The notes: generated from the sequence alone by a model not told the origin. A stretch of DNA of 64,000 nucleotides from Kaistella pullorum (GCF_014837035.1 NZ_JACSPS010000001.1:366374-430373); one strand, 5' to 3'. Positions 25,735-35,584 are shown, counted from the stretch's first letter. Made by a program: numbers and translations.

Positions 25735-28128
25735 ATGTCTGAAAACTGTTTCCACTGCGGCCAAAGTATCGTGAAAGAGCGTATTGCATTTGACGGTAAA
25801 GAGTTCTGCTGTGCGGGCTGCAAATCTGTCTATGAAATATTAAATCTAAATGACTTAGGCGATTTCTACGAACTGAACAGACAATCGGGCATACGGCCGG
25901 ACGAGTCGCAAAATTCCCAGTTTGATTACCTCGACACCGCCGAAATTTTCGACAGAATCACAGATTTTTCGGAGGGTGACACTACGATAGTCAATTTCAA
26001 GATCCCGGTAATCCACTGTTCCAGCTGTATCTGGCTTCTCGAAAGCCTTCATACACTGAACAAAAACATCAAATATTCTCAGGTCAACTTTACGCGCAAG
26101 ACCGTTCAGATCTCATTCAATGCTAATGCTTTACCGCTTAGCGAACTTGCAAAGTTCCTTACCAATCTTGGCTATAAACCGGTTATCACGCTAGAATCTG
26201 CCGAAAGGAAAGAAGAGAAATACGACCGTTCATTGATTTTAAAACTCGCTGTGGCAGGTTTTGCCTTCGGAAACGGAATGTTCTTCAGCTATCCTGAATA
26301 TGCCGAACAGATAATGGGGACCACCGACTTCTGGATGGAAAAATACAAACATCTGTTCAGGTTTATCACTTTCTCGCTCGCCACACCGGTTGTTTTTTAC
26401 TCCGCATCCGGATATTTTAAATCAGCCTGGTATGGCCTGAAAAACAAAGTCGTAAACATCGACGTTCCGATCGTTTTAGGAATCATTATGCTTTATGGCC
26501 GAAGCATTTACGAGATACTTACAGATTACGGCCCTGGCTATTTTGATACGCTTTGCGGACTACTGTTTTTCATGCTTTTGGGTAAACTTTTTCAACAGCG
26601 GACGTACGGCGCGCTTTCTTATGACCGCGATTACAAATCCTTCTATCCTATCGCCGTAACCAAAGTTGATTTTAATGGTCAGCACGAAAACATTTTGCTG
26701 TCCGAACTGGAAATAGGTCACCGAATTTTGGTCCGCAACCAGGAAATAATTCCGGTAGATGCCATTCTGATCAGCGGTGAGGGCAATATCGACAACAGTT
26801 TTATTACCGGCGAAAGTGCTTCGGTGCCTAAAAAACCGGGCGATAAGATCTTTGCGGGTGGCAAGCAGGTGGGTTCCGCGCTTGAGCTTGAAGTCATAAA
26901 AACCGTAAACCAGAGTTACCTTACGCAGCTTTGGAACAAAGAAGCATTTAAAAAACACGAGACCGGCCTTGATACGCTGACGAATAAAATCTCCAAATAT
27001 TTCACTTTCATCATCTTAGGGATTACACTGATTGCCGGAATTTACTGGGCGCAGGTTGATTTTGAGAAAATGTTCCAGGTAGTGGCCGCCATCCTGATCA
27101 TTGCGTGTCCGTGTGCGCTGGCACTTTCGGCACCTTTTACCTTCGGTCACGTGATGCGGATTCTGGGCCGGAATAAATTCTACGTCAAAGACACACTTAC
27201 GATTGAAAAACTGGCAAAAACCACGTCGCTGGTATTCGATAAAACCGGGACAATCACATTCAGCAACAAAGCAAATATCGCACTTGAAGGTGCTGAACTC
27301 GAAGAATTTGACCTTAAAAACATCAAAACACTCCTGAACAACTCCAATCATCCGCTTTCGAAAGCTTTGTATGACTTTCTTCCGGCCAATGACGACCATT
27401 TTCCGGTGACGAATTTCATCGAAACTGCGGGTAAAGGCTATGAAGCGGATGTACGCGGACGCCATTACAGGATTGGTTCTGCGAAGCTCGTGGGTGTAAA
27501 GTCGAAAAATCTCGAAACTGCGGTGTATATCAGTAAAAATGATCAGTTACTGGCAAAATATGTCTTCAAAAACGAATACAGACCGAATTTAGCACATCTT
27601 TTTACTAAGCTGAAAACATACGCTGTGCATATCCTAAGCGGTGACAATTCATCGGAGGAAAAATCACTTGCTGAGATCATTCCAAATGCAGCTGGAATGG
27701 CATTTAATCAAAGTCCGGAGGATAAGTTGATGTACATACAGGCATTACAAAACCGCGGCGAAAAAGTGGCGATGGTAGGCGACGGCCTGAACGATGCCGG
27801 AGCGCTGAAACAGAGCGATGTAGGAATTGCGGTGGCCGATGACACGCACGCTTTCACTCCTTCCTCAGATGTCATCATGGCGGGAGTAAAACTGCCGGCT
27901 CTCCACGATTATCTAAACTTCACTAAAGATGCGATGACGATTGTGAAGATTACGTTTGGGATCAGTTTCTTCTACAACATCATCGGGCTTTCTTTTGCGG
28001 TCACCGGCCACATGTCACCTCTTTTCGCGGCAATCATCATGCCCATCAGTTCGATAAGTGTAGTAGCTTTCACGTCTGCAAGTACGTGGTGGAGGAGCCT
28101 GAAGTATTTTAGACTGAAAACAGATTAG
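25735..28128 (+). CDS. ccoI: Copper-exporting P-type ATPase for cbb3 oxidase (CcoI)
   Basis: A 797-aa P1B-type ATPase that moves copper for assembly of the cbb3 oxidase. It opens with a cysteine-rich metal-binding domain ([25 protein letters not shown]) and an HMA-like domain carrying CSSC ([13 protein letters not shown]). Membrane helices, the translocation motif [11 protein letters not shown], the phosphorylation motif DKTGTIT and the hinge [10 protein letters not shown] follow. Start at ATG 25735 (MSENCFHCG) lies downstream of the promoter box; an in-frame start at 25711 falls within that box and is rejected. It opens the oxidase cluster, although a 168-bp gap separates it from ccoS. Confidence 0.94.
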   Translation: MSENCFHCGQSIVKERIAFDGKEFCCAGCKSVYEILNLNDLGDFYELNRQSGIRPDESQNSQFDYLDTAEIFDRITDFSEGDTTIVNFKIPVIHCSSCIWLLESLHTLNKNIKYSQVNFTRKTVQISFNANALPLSELAKFLTNLGYKPVITLESAERKEEKYDRSLILKLAVAGFAFGNGMFFSYPEYAEQIMGTTDFWMEKYKHLFRFITFSLATPVVFYSASGYFKSAWYGLKNKVVNIDVPIVLGIIMLYGRSIYEILTDYGPGYFDTLCGLLFFMLLGKLFQQRTYGALSYDRDYKSFYPIAVTKVDFNGQHENILLSELEIGHRILVRNQEIIPVDAILISGEGNIDNSFITGESASVPKKPGDKIFAGGKQVGSALELEVIKTVNQSYLTQLWNKEAFKKHETGLDTLTNKISKYFTFIILGITLIAGIYWAQVDFEKMFQVVAAILIIACPCALALSAPFTFGHVMRILGRNKFYVKDTLTIEKLAKTTSLVFDKTGTITFSNKANIALEGAELEEFDLKNIKTLLNNSNHPLSKALYDFLPANDDHFPVTNFIETAGKGYEADVRGRHYRIGSAKLVGVKSKNLETAVYISKNDQLLAKYVFKNEYRPNLAHLFTKLKTYAVHILSGDNSSEEKSLAEIIPNAAGMAFNQSPEDKLMYIQALQNRGEKVAMVGDGLNDAGALKQSDVGIAVADDTHAFTPSSDVIMAGVKLPALHDYLNFTKDAMTIVKITFGISFFYNIIGLSFAVTGHMSPLFAAIIMPISSISVVAFTSASTWWRSLKYFRLKTD

Positions 28129-28279
28129 AAGGCAAAAATGCAGGGATATTTATTTAATAATGTATTAATCAACAACTTAAGTTAAAACAGAACCGACGAG
28201 GTAATTTTATGTTAAATAGGCGACCGGTTATATTATAATATTATCATAAATTTTGAGTAATTTTGAAGCGGTTTTTCGC

Positions 28280-28287
28280 TAAATTTG
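28280..28287 (+). promoter_or_regulatory. -7 promoter box of ccoS-ccoNO
   Basis: TAAATTTG lies 9 nt before the ccoS ATG. Upstream, TATCATAA at 28242-28249 resembles the TGTCATAA half-site of the crp/ccoI region, differing in one base. Confidence 0.55.
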
Positions 28288-28296
28288 CACTGGAAT

Positions 28297-28509
28297 ATGG
28301 ATATTTTATATTTGATGATTCTCTGCAGCGTTTCAGTAGCTGTGATTTTCTTAATCATCTTTATTGTAAGTGCAAGAAAGGGACAGTTCGAAGATGACGA
28401 ATCGCCCGCAGTGCGCATTTTGCTCGATAATGAAGTCGTGAAAAATGAGCCCGAAACCTCAAATGAAACTGAGCAAAAAAACAAAAAAACAGACGAAATA
28501 AGTGAATAA
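28297..28509 (+). CDS. ccoS: cbb3 oxidase maturation protein CcoS
   Basis: A 70-aa protein with one membrane helix (YLMILCSVSVAVIFLIIFIV) followed at once by SARKGQFEDDESPAVRILLD, which is the CcoS/FixS signature. It is needed for cofactor insertion into the oxidase. The tail is longer and more acidic/Lys-rich than in proteobacterial forms. The ATG at 28297 is preferred over an in-frame TTG that falls within the -7 box. The gene ends 4 bp before the ccoNO ATG used here. Confidence 0.93.
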   Translation: MDILYLMILCSVSVAVIFLIIFIVSARKGQFEDDESPAVRILLDNEVVKNEPETSNETEQKNKKTDEISE

Positions 28510-28513
28510 TAAT

Positions 28514-30793
28514 ATGGAAACACAAAAGTTTAGTTACGACAACAATATTGTGCGGGCGTTCCTTTACGCGACCGTTGTGTTCGGTCTCGTAGGATTTCTT
28601 CTAGGCCTTATTGCTGCGCTGATGCTGTTCTATCCGGAACTACCTGAATTTATCTTTGGAACCGATGACACCACGATTAAAAGTTTACAGAGCGGAAATC
28701 TGCAGGGTTTGATCAACTCTCAGGGTGCATTTGGTTTTGGCCGAATCCGTATGCTGCATACCAGTGCGGTAATCTTCGCATTTGTCTGTAACGGTTTTTT
28801 TGCTGGTGCCTATTATTCAATCCAAAGATTGCTTAAAACCCGCATGTACAGTGACACGCTTTCGTGGATTCACTTCTGGGGATGGCAGCTGATGATCGTT
28901 TCGGTAGTGATTACTTTCCTTATGGGTATCAACACCTCAAAAGAATATGCAGAACACGAGTGGCCAATCGATATCCTGATTACCGTGATCTGGGTGATCT
29001 TTGGTATAAATATGTTTGGAACCATCATCAAAAGAAGGGTTCGCCACTTATACGTTGCCATCTGGTTCTATCTTGGCACCTGGGTTGCAATTGCGATGCT
29101 TCATATCTTCAATAACCTTGAAGTTCCGCTTTCATTTGCAGGCTGGAAATCTTATTCGGCTTACGCCGGTGTAAAAGATGCGTTGGTACAGTGGTGGTAT
29201 GGCCACAATGCGGTAGCATTCGTACTTACGACGCCAATCCTCGGTTTGATGTATTATTTCTTACCGAAAGCTGCAAACCGTCCGGTTTTCTCATACAAAT
29301 TATCAATTATTCACTTCTGGTCACTTATTTTCGTGTACATCTGGGCGGGTCCTCACCACCTTCAGTATACGGCAATTCCAGGTTGGGCGCAGGCTTTGGG
29401 AACAGGTTTCTCCATCATGCTTATTGCACCGTCTTGGGGTGGTATGCTGAACGGTCTTCTTACACTTCGTGGCGCCTGGGACAAGGTTCGTGAAAATCCA
29501 GTGTTGAAATTCTTCGTTGTGGCGATTACCTGCTACGGTATGGCTACTTTCGAAGGACCACTTTTAGCGACTAAGACATTAAATAAAATCGGGCACTTTA
29601 CAGACTGGGTAATCGGTCACGTACATATTGGTGCACTTGGCTGGAACGGATTCATGACTTTTGGTATGATCTATTACCTTCTTCCAATAATGTGGAGAAC
29701 TAAGCTATGGTCTGTTAAATTAGCCAACTGGCACTTCTGGCTGGGAACTTTAGGTATCATTTTCTACGCCGTGCCACTTTACATCGCCGGTTTCACACAA
29801 GGATTGATGTGGAAACAGTTTAATCCGGACGGGACTTTGGTTTACAAAAACTTCCTTGATACGGTAACGGCGATCATTCCATACTACCAGATGAGATTTG
29901 TAGGCGGATTGCTTTACATCTCCGGAGCTATTTTAATGGCGATCAACGTAGTTGCAACAGTACGTCAGGGCTCATTCCAAAAAGAAGTTCCGGCAGAAGC
30001 ACCTGCACTTGGAAATATCAGTAAGAAAAGAAAAGAAGGCGAAGGCTATCACCTTTGGCTGGAAAGGACTCCGGTTCTATTGACTGTACTATCCTTTGTA
30101 GCAGTAGCAATCGGTGGTTTCATTGAAATTGTTCCTACTTTAGCGATAAAAGACAACGTACCGACGATTTCGGCAGTGAAACCATACACTCCGCTGGAGC
30201 TTGAAGGCCGCGACCTTTATATCCGTGAAGGCTGTAACGCCTGTCACACGCAGATGATCAGACCATTCCGTGACGAAGTTGTAAGATTTAACGGTAAAAA
30301 CGGACAGTATTCCAAAGCTGGAGAGTTTGTTTATGACAGACCTTTCCTTTGGGGATCGAAAAGAACCGGTCCGGATCTTCACAGACAGGGTGGGAAAAAC
30401 CCAAGCTCATGGCACTACAGACACATGCTTAACCCTAGGGTAACTTCCGCAGGTTCTATTATGCCTAGATATCCATGGTTGATCTCAAATGATTTGGACC
30501 GCAGTAAAATGGTAGATAAGATTAAACTTATGAAAAACAGTTTCGATGTACCGTATACGCAGGCACAGATTGATTCGGCTGATACCTGGGCGGATAACCA
30601 AGCATCGTTGATCGTAGGTCAGATTTACGCAGAAGCAGCTGACGTGAAAAAGGCCTATGAAGATAAAAAAGCAGCTGAAGGTGCAGATTTCACTCCACTT
30701 GAGAAGAAAGAGATCGTTGCGCTGATTGCTTACCTGCAAAGGCTGGGAACAGATATCAAGACAACCGAAATCAAAACTGCGAGCACGAAATAG
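28514..30793 (+). CDS. ccoNO: cbb3 cytochrome oxidase, fused subunits I and II (CcoN-CcoO)
   Basis: A 759-aa fusion. Residues about 1-490 form the CcoN haem-copper oxidase core: twelve-helix pattern, RIRMLHTSAVIFAF, WWYGHNAVAFVLTTP with the CuB/haem His, HHLQYTAIP, and HVHIGALGWNGF. Residues about 545-759 form CcoO, with a membrane anchor and one c-haem site, CNACH in IREGCNACHTQMIRPF. Proteobacteria encode these as separate proteins; the fusion is known from Bacteroidota. The complex reduces O2 with high affinity at the cytoplasmic membrane. The ATG at 28514 is chosen; an upstream in-frame GTG at 28502 overlaps ccoS. Confidence 0.96.
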   Translation: METQKFSYDNNIVRAFLYATVVFGLVGFLLGLIAALMLFYPELPEFIFGTDDTTIKSLQSGNLQGLINSQGAFGFGRIRMLHTSAVIFAFVCNGFFAGAYYSIQRLLKTRMYSDTLSWIHFWGWQLMIVSVVITFLMGINTSKEYAEHEWPIDILITVIWVIFGINMFGTIIKRRVRHLYVAIWFYLGTWVAIAMLHIFNNLEVPLSFAGWKSYSAYAGVKDALVQWWYGHNAVAFVLTTPILGLMYYFLPKAANRPVFSYKLSIIHFWSLIFVYIWAGPHHLQYTAIPGWAQALGTGFSIMLIAPSWGGMLNGLLTLRGAWDKVRENPVLKFFVVAITCYGMATFEGPLLATKTLNKIGHFTDWVIGHVHIGALGWNGFMTFGMIYYLLPIMWRTKLWSVKLANWHFWLGTLGIIFYAVPLYIAGFTQGLMWKQFNPDGTLVYKNFLDTVTAIIPYYQMRFVGGLLYISGAILMAINVVATVRQGSFQKEVPAEAPALGNISKKRKEGEGYHLWLERTPVLLTVLSFVAVAIGGFIEIVPTLAIKDNVPTISAVKPYTPLELEGRDLYIREGCNACHTQMIRPFRDEVVRFNGKNGQYSKAGEFVYDRPFLWGSKRTGPDLHRQGGKNPSSWHYRHMLNPRVTSAGSIMPRYPWLISNDLDRSKMVDKIKLMKNSFDVPYTQAQIDSADTWADNQASLIVGQIYAEAADVKKAYEDKKAAEGADFTPLEKKEIVALIAYLQRLGTDIKTTEIKTASTK

Positions 30794-30820
30794 ATCTTCA
30801 CATTTAAAAAAGGCAAAGCA

Positions 30821-31012
30821 ATGATTCCTCAAAATGTAAAAGACATTCTTTCAAACTCCGAAAATACGGGCCTGTACCAAACATTGGCGCTAATATTGTT
30901 CCTGCTTTTATTTCTGGGAATTACATATTATGTGTTTTCGAGACCGAAGAAATATTACGATGAGGAGGCCAGCGCACCCCTGGACGATGACAACGAAGAC
31001 AAAAACTTTTAA
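30821..31012 (+). CDS. ccoQ: cbb3 oxidase small subunit CcoQ
   Basis: A 63-aa protein with one central membrane helix (TLALILFLLLFLGITYYVF) and a short acidic tail (DDDNEDKNF). Position between ccoNO and ccoP and size match CcoQ, which stabilises the oxidase. The family is too short for motif-level proof, so identification relies on topology and context. It lies 27 bp after ccoNO and 17 bp before ccoP. Confidence 0.85.
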   Translation: MIPQNVKDILSNSENTGLYQTLALILFLLLFLGITYYVFSRPKKYYDEEASAPLDDDNEDKNF

Positions 31013-31029
31013 TTTTTAAAGAAATACCC

Positions 31030-31908
31030 ATGAAACAGAGAACGCCGGTATTCGTAACCATTCTTGTTATAGTAGCACTGCTTATGCTGGCCTGCTATAT
31101 GTTTATCCAGAACTCATCATTTTTACTGTCAGCCTATTTTTGGGGCACGGTAGTGATTGTGAGTATCATCGCGATGATTCAGCACGCTATTGGAGATTTG
31201 GTAGAGAATGTTAAGTTTAAAAGACTAACTGATCAGGAAAAAGCTGAATATCTGGAAGCTAAAAAAGTTCCTTATTTCAAAGCACTTTACGAAAGTGCTT
31301 TCAAGAAACAGTCGGCAAGCGAGGAAAAAGATATTCTAATCGACCACGGTTTCGATGGTATCATGGAGCTCGATAACCAGTTGCCAAAATGGTGGCTAGG
31401 CCTGTTCTACTTCGGTGTTGCATATTGTATCGTGTATTTGGTTGCGTATTCATTTACGGATTTTGGTCACCAAATGGCTGAATATGACGAAGAATATGCG
31501 GCACAAACGGCAAGCATTGCTGAGTACATGGCCAACACGCCTCCCCCAACTATTGAAAACGCAGTCTACAGCCCTGATAACATCGCGGCAGGCGAAGAAG
31601 TTTTCAAAACAAACTGTGTTACATGTCACGGTGATGGCGGACGCGGTGGAATCGGGCCAAACCTTACCGATAATGCATGGATCAACCAGCCGGAGAAAAC
31701 TTTATTTAAAAACGTTTTCCACATGGTTGAAAACGGAAGCCAGAATAACCCTACCATGCAGGCTTTCGGAAAGAACAATGTACTTTCTGGGTTCGATATC
31801 CAGAATGTAGCAGCTTATGTTTATCATATAAATCAGGAGCAACCTCCGGTAACGCCTGCAAACGGCGGAGCGGCACCGCAGGGCACACCTGCAGCCTGGG
31901 AAAAATAA
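31030..31908 (+). CDS. ccoP: cbb3 oxidase subunit III, single-haem form (CcoP)
   Basis: A 292-aa membrane-anchored cytochrome c. Two hydrophobic segments form the N-terminal hairpin (FVTILVIVALLMLACYMFI, AYFWGTVVIVSIIAMI). A further helix follows (WWLGLFYFGVAYCIVYLVAYS), typical of CcoP. One c-haem site is present, CVTCH in KTNCVTCHGDGGRGGIGPNLTD. Proteobacterial CcoP carries two haems and here the second CXXCH is absent. The C-terminus is Pro/Ala/Gly-rich. It passes electrons to CcoO/CcoN. Confidence 0.94.
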   Translation: MKQRTPVFVTILVIVALLMLACYMFIQNSSFLLSAYFWGTVVIVSIIAMIQHAIGDLVENVKFKRLTDQEKAEYLEAKKVPYFKALYESAFKKQSASEEKDILIDHGFDGIMELDNQLPKWWLGLFYFGVAYCIVYLVAYSFTDFGHQMAEYDEEYAAQTASIAEYMANTPPPTIENAVYSPDNIAAGEEVFKTNCVTCHGDGGRGGIGPNLTDNAWINQPEKTLFKNVFHMVENGSQNNPTMQAFGKNNVLSGFDIQNVAAYVYHINQEQPPVTPANGGAAPQGTPAAWEK

Positions 31909-31934
31909 CGAATTTTCCCATATAATATAATCAT

Positions 31935-31990
31935 AAACATAATGCGTTATTCAAATCAAAAAATAGCGGATTATGTTTTTTGTTTTTAAA
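31935..31990 (+). terminator. Hairpin with T-tract between ccoP and ccoG
   Basis: AAACATAAT (31935-31943) pairs with ATTATGTTT (31970-31978) over a 26-nt loop, and T-rich sequence follows. It could end or attenuate the ccoNOQP transcript before ccoG. The stem is AT-rich and the loop long, so strength is uncertain. Confidence 0.5.
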
Positions 31991-32006
31991 AAAATGAGTT
32001 TTTAAC

Positions 32007-33455
32007 ATGTCGGATGATCAGTTTTTAAAAGGAGGTCAGAACCAGGTTGTGGAAGCAGAAACCTTCCGCGATTCTGTGGGAACCATGGATCAGTCAGGGA
32101 AGCGAAAATGGGTCTTTCCGCGCAAACCGAAAGGCAGGTATACCAATTACAGAACTTTGGTTGCGTGGTTCCTTTTAGCCATATTCTTTGCACTTCCATT
32201 CATCACCATTAACGGCAATCCGTTCCTGATGCTCAATTTTGTCGAGCGGCAGTTCTTTATCGGCGGACAACCATTCTACCTTCAGGATTTCTTCATACTG
32301 GCACTTGGAGCCATTACTTCAATTGTTTTTATCATTCTTTTCACCGTAGTTTTCGGCCGTATATTCTGCGGTTGGATCTGCCCACAAACTATTTTTCTTG
32401 AGATGATCTTCCGTAAAATCGATTATCTGATAGAAGGAGACAGAAACAAGCAGATGAAACTGGACAGACAGGAATGGGACGCTGAAAAAATCTGGAAGCG
32501 GTCTCTGAAATGGTCAATATTCATCATTATTTCCCTTATAATCACCCACTGGATGTTCATGTACATCGTGGGTTATCAGGAAGTATTCGAAATGGTGAAA
32601 CAGGGCCCGATGAAAAACTTTACCAGTTTTCTTGTGATGATCCTGTTTACCGCGGCATTTTATTTCACTTTTGCATGGTTCCGGGAACAAGTTTGTACGC
32701 TAGTTTGTCCTTATGGCAGACTGCAGGGTGTGTTAATCGATAAACAGACAATCAACGTCTATTACGATTTTAAGCGTGGCGAAAACCGCTCGAAATGGCG
32801 CAAGGGAGAAGACCGCCGCGCAGAAGGAAAAGGTGATTGTATTGACTGCAACCAATGCGTGGTTGTTTGCCCGACAGGAATCGATATCCGCGACGGACAG
32901 CAGCTTGAATGCGTAAACTGTACAGCATGTATCGATGCCTGTGATGAAGTGATGCTGAAAGTCGGGTTGCCATTAGGTCTTATCCGATACGCTACAGAAG
33001 ATGAAATAGAAAAAGAAGAATCTTTTAAATATACCGGCAAGATGAAAGCATACACTGCAGTGCTCCTTTTGCTCGTCGGTTTTTTAGGATTTCTTCTTAC
33101 AAACCGCGGAAGTATGGAAGCGAAATTCATTAAACCAGCAGGTTCTACCTACTTTGTACGGGAGGGAAAGATCACGAATATCTATAATTATACTTTCCTT
33201 AATAAATCAAACCAGGACCAACTTGTAACCATTAAAGTCATAGAGCCGGCACATGGAACCATCACACTGAGTTCAGACAATAAAATATTACTCAAGCGCG
33301 ACCAAATGACCAAAGGAACTGTAAATATCAGTTTCCCGGAGAAAGAGATTAAGTTTTCAAAACAAAATGTCACGATAGGCGTTTATGATCAGAAAGGCGA
33401 ACTTTTAGATTCATTCGACACCTATTTTGAAGGTCCGTTCACATTACAATTTTAA
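32007..33455 (+). CDS. ccoG: cbb3 oxidase accessory Fe-S protein CcoG (RdxA/FixG family)
   Basis: A 482-aa membrane protein that reduces Cu(II) to Cu(I) for oxidase assembly in studied systems. Helices with GRIFCGWICPQTIFLEM and FAWFREQVCTLVCPYGR carry membrane cysteine pairs. Two ferredoxin clusters follow: CIDCNQCVVVCPTGIDIRD and CVNCTACIDACDEVMLKVG. The C-terminal Ig-like periplasmic domain begins after the last helix (KAYTAVLLLLVGFLGFLL). It is followed by ccoH after 8 bp. Identification is firm. Confidence 0.96.
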   Translation: MSDDQFLKGGQNQVVEAETFRDSVGTMDQSGKRKWVFPRKPKGRYTNYRTLVAWFLLAIFFALPFITINGNPFLMLNFVERQFFIGGQPFYLQDFFILALGAITSIVFIILFTVVFGRIFCGWICPQTIFLEMIFRKIDYLIEGDRNKQMKLDRQEWDAEKIWKRSLKWSIFIIISLIITHWMFMYIVGYQEVFEMVKQGPMKNFTSFLVMILFTAAFYFTFAWFREQVCTLVCPYGRLQGVLIDKQTINVYYDFKRGENRSKWRKGEDRRAEGKGDCIDCNQCVVVCPTGIDIRDGQQLECVNCTACIDACDEVMLKVGLPLGLIRYATEDEIEKEESFKYTGKMKAYTAVLLLLVGFLGFLLTNRGSMEAKFIKPAGSTYFVREGKITNIYNYTFLNKSNQDQLVTIKVIEPAHGTITLSSDNKILLKRDQMTKGTVNISFPEKEIKFSKQNVTIGVYDQKGELLDSFDTYFEGPFTLQF

Positions 33456-33463
33456 TAAAAATC

Positions 33464-33919
33464 ATGTTCAAAAAATTCAGCTGGGGACACGGCGTAGTGC
33501 TGGCCCTGGGCTCATTCATAGCTTTTATCCTGTTTCTGATATTTGTCTTCTCACACGGAATGAAAAATTCCGAACTCATTTCAGATAATTACTACCAGGA
33601 CGAACTCACCTATCAGGATGTCATCGATGCTAAAACTAATGCGGATGAACTGGCGGACAAACCGTCATTCAGCCAGACACCGGCGGGTATCACAATTACC
33701 TTCCCAAGCGGAACTGTTCCAGATAACCAGGAAGTAGATTTTGACCTCTTCCGTACCGATGATTCGAATCTTGACGTACACAAAAAAATAGAACTCAACA
33801 GCCAGAAAAAGTTTACAATTCCGAGCAAAGTCATCGTTGCCGGATCCTACACTCTAAAACTTAAATGGCAACAGAATAAAAAACCTTATCAGGTAGATTA
33901 CGACGTGGTATGGAACTGA
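33464..33919 (+). CDS. ccoH: FixH/CcoH-family oxidase assembly protein
   Basis: A 151-aa protein with one N-terminal helix (VVLALGSFIAFILFLIFVFS) and a periplasmic beta domain. The block NSELISDNYYQDELTYQDVI is the FixH signature. In studied bacteria CcoH is needed for stable assembly of the cbb3 complex. It overlaps the SafE-like gene by 10 bp, suggesting translational coupling. Similarity to proteobacterial forms is low, so the call leans on the signature and context. Confidence 0.9.
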   Translation: MFKKFSWGHGVVLALGSFIAFILFLIFVFSHGMKNSELISDNYYQDELTYQDVIDAKTNADELADKPSFSQTPAGITITFPSGTVPDNQEVDFDLFRTDDSNLDVHKKIELNSQKKFTIPSKVIVAGSYTLKLKWQQNKKPYQVDYDVVWN

Positions 33920-34653
33920 CAATGCTTTTCGCGGCAATCGCGCTTGGATTTGCGTCCGGCTTCCACTGTATCGGTATGTGCGGACCCATTGCGCTGTCCT
34001 TGGGTCTTACAAAAAAACAGGCAACAAATTATTACCTGCAAAACCTTACTTATCAGTTTGGCCGAATCACTACATACGCCTTTTTGGGCGCCGTCCTCGG
34101 GATTGTAGGACAAAGTTTCGCGATGGCCGGTTTCCAGCAATATCTTACCGTTACGGTTGGCGTGATTCTGATCATCATGGCGCTGTTTTCATTTGGAGGA
34201 AAAGACTTCGCTTCAAAAATTCCGTTTTTTTCTTCTTTCTTATTTAAAATCAAAAAAAACCTGGGATCAATACTCCAAAAAGCAGATTATCCCTCCAGAT
34301 TCACAACCGGAATCTTAAACGGTTTTCTACCTTGCGGCATGGTCTACATGGCACTTACCGCTTGTCTCGCCTCAGGCGGCATTTGGCAAAGCGCAGCGTT
34401 CATGGCCACATTTGGACTCGGCACGCTGCCATTTATGTTTGCTGTCGTATTGGCGGGAAATCTGATGACTGCTGCGTTCCGTATTAAAATTCTAAAGTTT
34501 ATTCCGGTCATGATGTTCATTTTAGGCGGACTGTTTATCGTTCGCGGTCTCGAAATCGGAATTCCATACATTTCCCCGAAAAAAGAAGCACTGCAGATTC
34601 ATCACAATGATTCTGATGCCCATCACAACGGAAACCACGAGACATGTCATTAA
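33910..34653 (+). CDS. SafE/TauE-like membrane protein, predicted copper transport for cbb3 oxidase
   Basis: A 247-aa membrane protein with about six helices and the N-terminal signature ASGFHCIGMCGPIALSLGL, in which His and Cys line a likely metal site. A second internal repeat reads LNGFLPCGMVYMALTACLASGG. The C-terminal tail is His-rich (IHHNDSDAHHNGNHETCH) and could bind Cu. The family is widely called sulfite exporter TauE/SafE. Next to cco genes it resembles the CcoH2/copper-handling type, so metal supply to the oxidase is more likely than sulfite export; this is inference. It is last in the cluster. Confidence 0.88.
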   Translation: MELTMLFAAIALGFASGFHCIGMCGPIALSLGLTKKQATNYYLQNLTYQFGRITTYAFLGAVLGIVGQSFAMAGFQQYLTVTVGVILIIMALFSFGGKDFASKIPFFSSFLFKIKKNLGSILQKADYPSRFTTGILNGFLPCGMVYMALTACLASGGIWQSAAFMATFGLGTLPFMFAVVLAGNLMTAAFRIKILKFIPVMMFILGGLFIVRGLEIGIPYISPKKEALQIHHNDSDAHHNGNHETCH

Positions 34654-34774
34654 TTTGGTGAATGTTTCCTTCTCAAAAATACCTTAATTGTTTCCCACTG
34701 TCTTCGGTTCTCACCATTATTTCGGCCTGTTAAAATCACTAGGACTAACTTAGGTACAGCTTTTGAATCTAAAC

Positions 34775-35581
34775 ATGAAAATTGTGTTTAAGATGACGAA
34801 AATGAAAATATGGCTGATTGCCGCCGGCGCATTTTTAGTGCAATCGTGCTCCGTAAATAGCGAAACCACCTACTTCAAAGATGCTGCAACCAGCATGGAA
34901 TCTAACATTTTGATGGATCAAAGTGCACTCGGCATGCTGAGTGCAATGAACGCTGGAAGTGGAAATTTAGCCGATTCGAAGACTTTGAAAAACCTTTCGA
35001 CCGAGTGGAAAAGCCTTTATGATATCCAGAAAGATGAATTGATAACCGTCAACAAAGATTCCGCTAAAGTCCTGCAGAAAATGTTTTTAAAAATAAATAA
35101 GGACAAAGGCCAAATTTACGGGCTTTCATTAAAGTATGACAAACTTTTGCCAGCCGAGATTGCGAGCTTATTCGCCCAGAACAAACAACTTAAGAGTTTG
35201 CCGTTGCAAAACATTGCCAATTGGGACGGGAAAACATTGACGATAGATACTGATAAGTTTAATACAACGGAGTTTTTAAGCCAAATGAGCAAAACGACTG
35301 CTCAGGATAAAACTGCAGCACCGAAAACCAAAAGCGACTCTCTGGAAGTGTATGGCAAACAAATGGCTCAGGGAATGCTTGGAATGATGAAAATGTTCAA
35401 CATGAACTTTACCAGCACGATGAAATTTCAAAAGCCAATCACTTCAATCTCCGGAAAACATGATTTTGTGAAACAAATTGACGCGAAAACGATTAAGATT
35501 AATGTCCGGACCAGTGACCTTCTCGATAACGGAAAAGCGCTCACCAACAAAGACCGCAAGATCATAATAACTACACAATAA
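34775..35581 (+). CDS. Predicted lipoprotein, unknown function
   Basis: About 268 aa from the ATG at 34775. A lipobox-like GAFLVQSC follows a short helix (MKIWLIAAGAFLVQ), so other ATGs at 34793 and 34802 could also be the true start. The rest is soluble, with long helical stretches (TTYFKDAATSMESNILMDQS) and Met-rich segments (GMLGMMKMFNMNFTSTMKF). No named domain is recognised. It stands alone between the cbb3 cluster and serS, ending in a shared terminator. The Met-rich run next to a copper-handling cluster is suggestive but not evidence of metal binding. Confidence 0.75.
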   Translation: MKIVFKMTKMKIWLIAAGAFLVQSCSVNSETTYFKDAATSMESNILMDQSALGMLSAMNAGSGNLADSKTLKNLSTEWKSLYDIQKDELITVNKDSAKVLQKMFLKINKDKGQIYGLSLKYDKLLPAEIASLFAQNKQLKSLPLQNIANWDGKTLTIDTDKFNTTEFLSQMSKTTAQDKTAAPKTKSDSLEVYGKQMAQGMLGMMKMFNMNFTSTMKFQKPITSISGKHDFVKQIDAKTIKINVRTSDLLDNGKALTNKDRKIIITTQ

Positions 35582-35584
35582 CAA

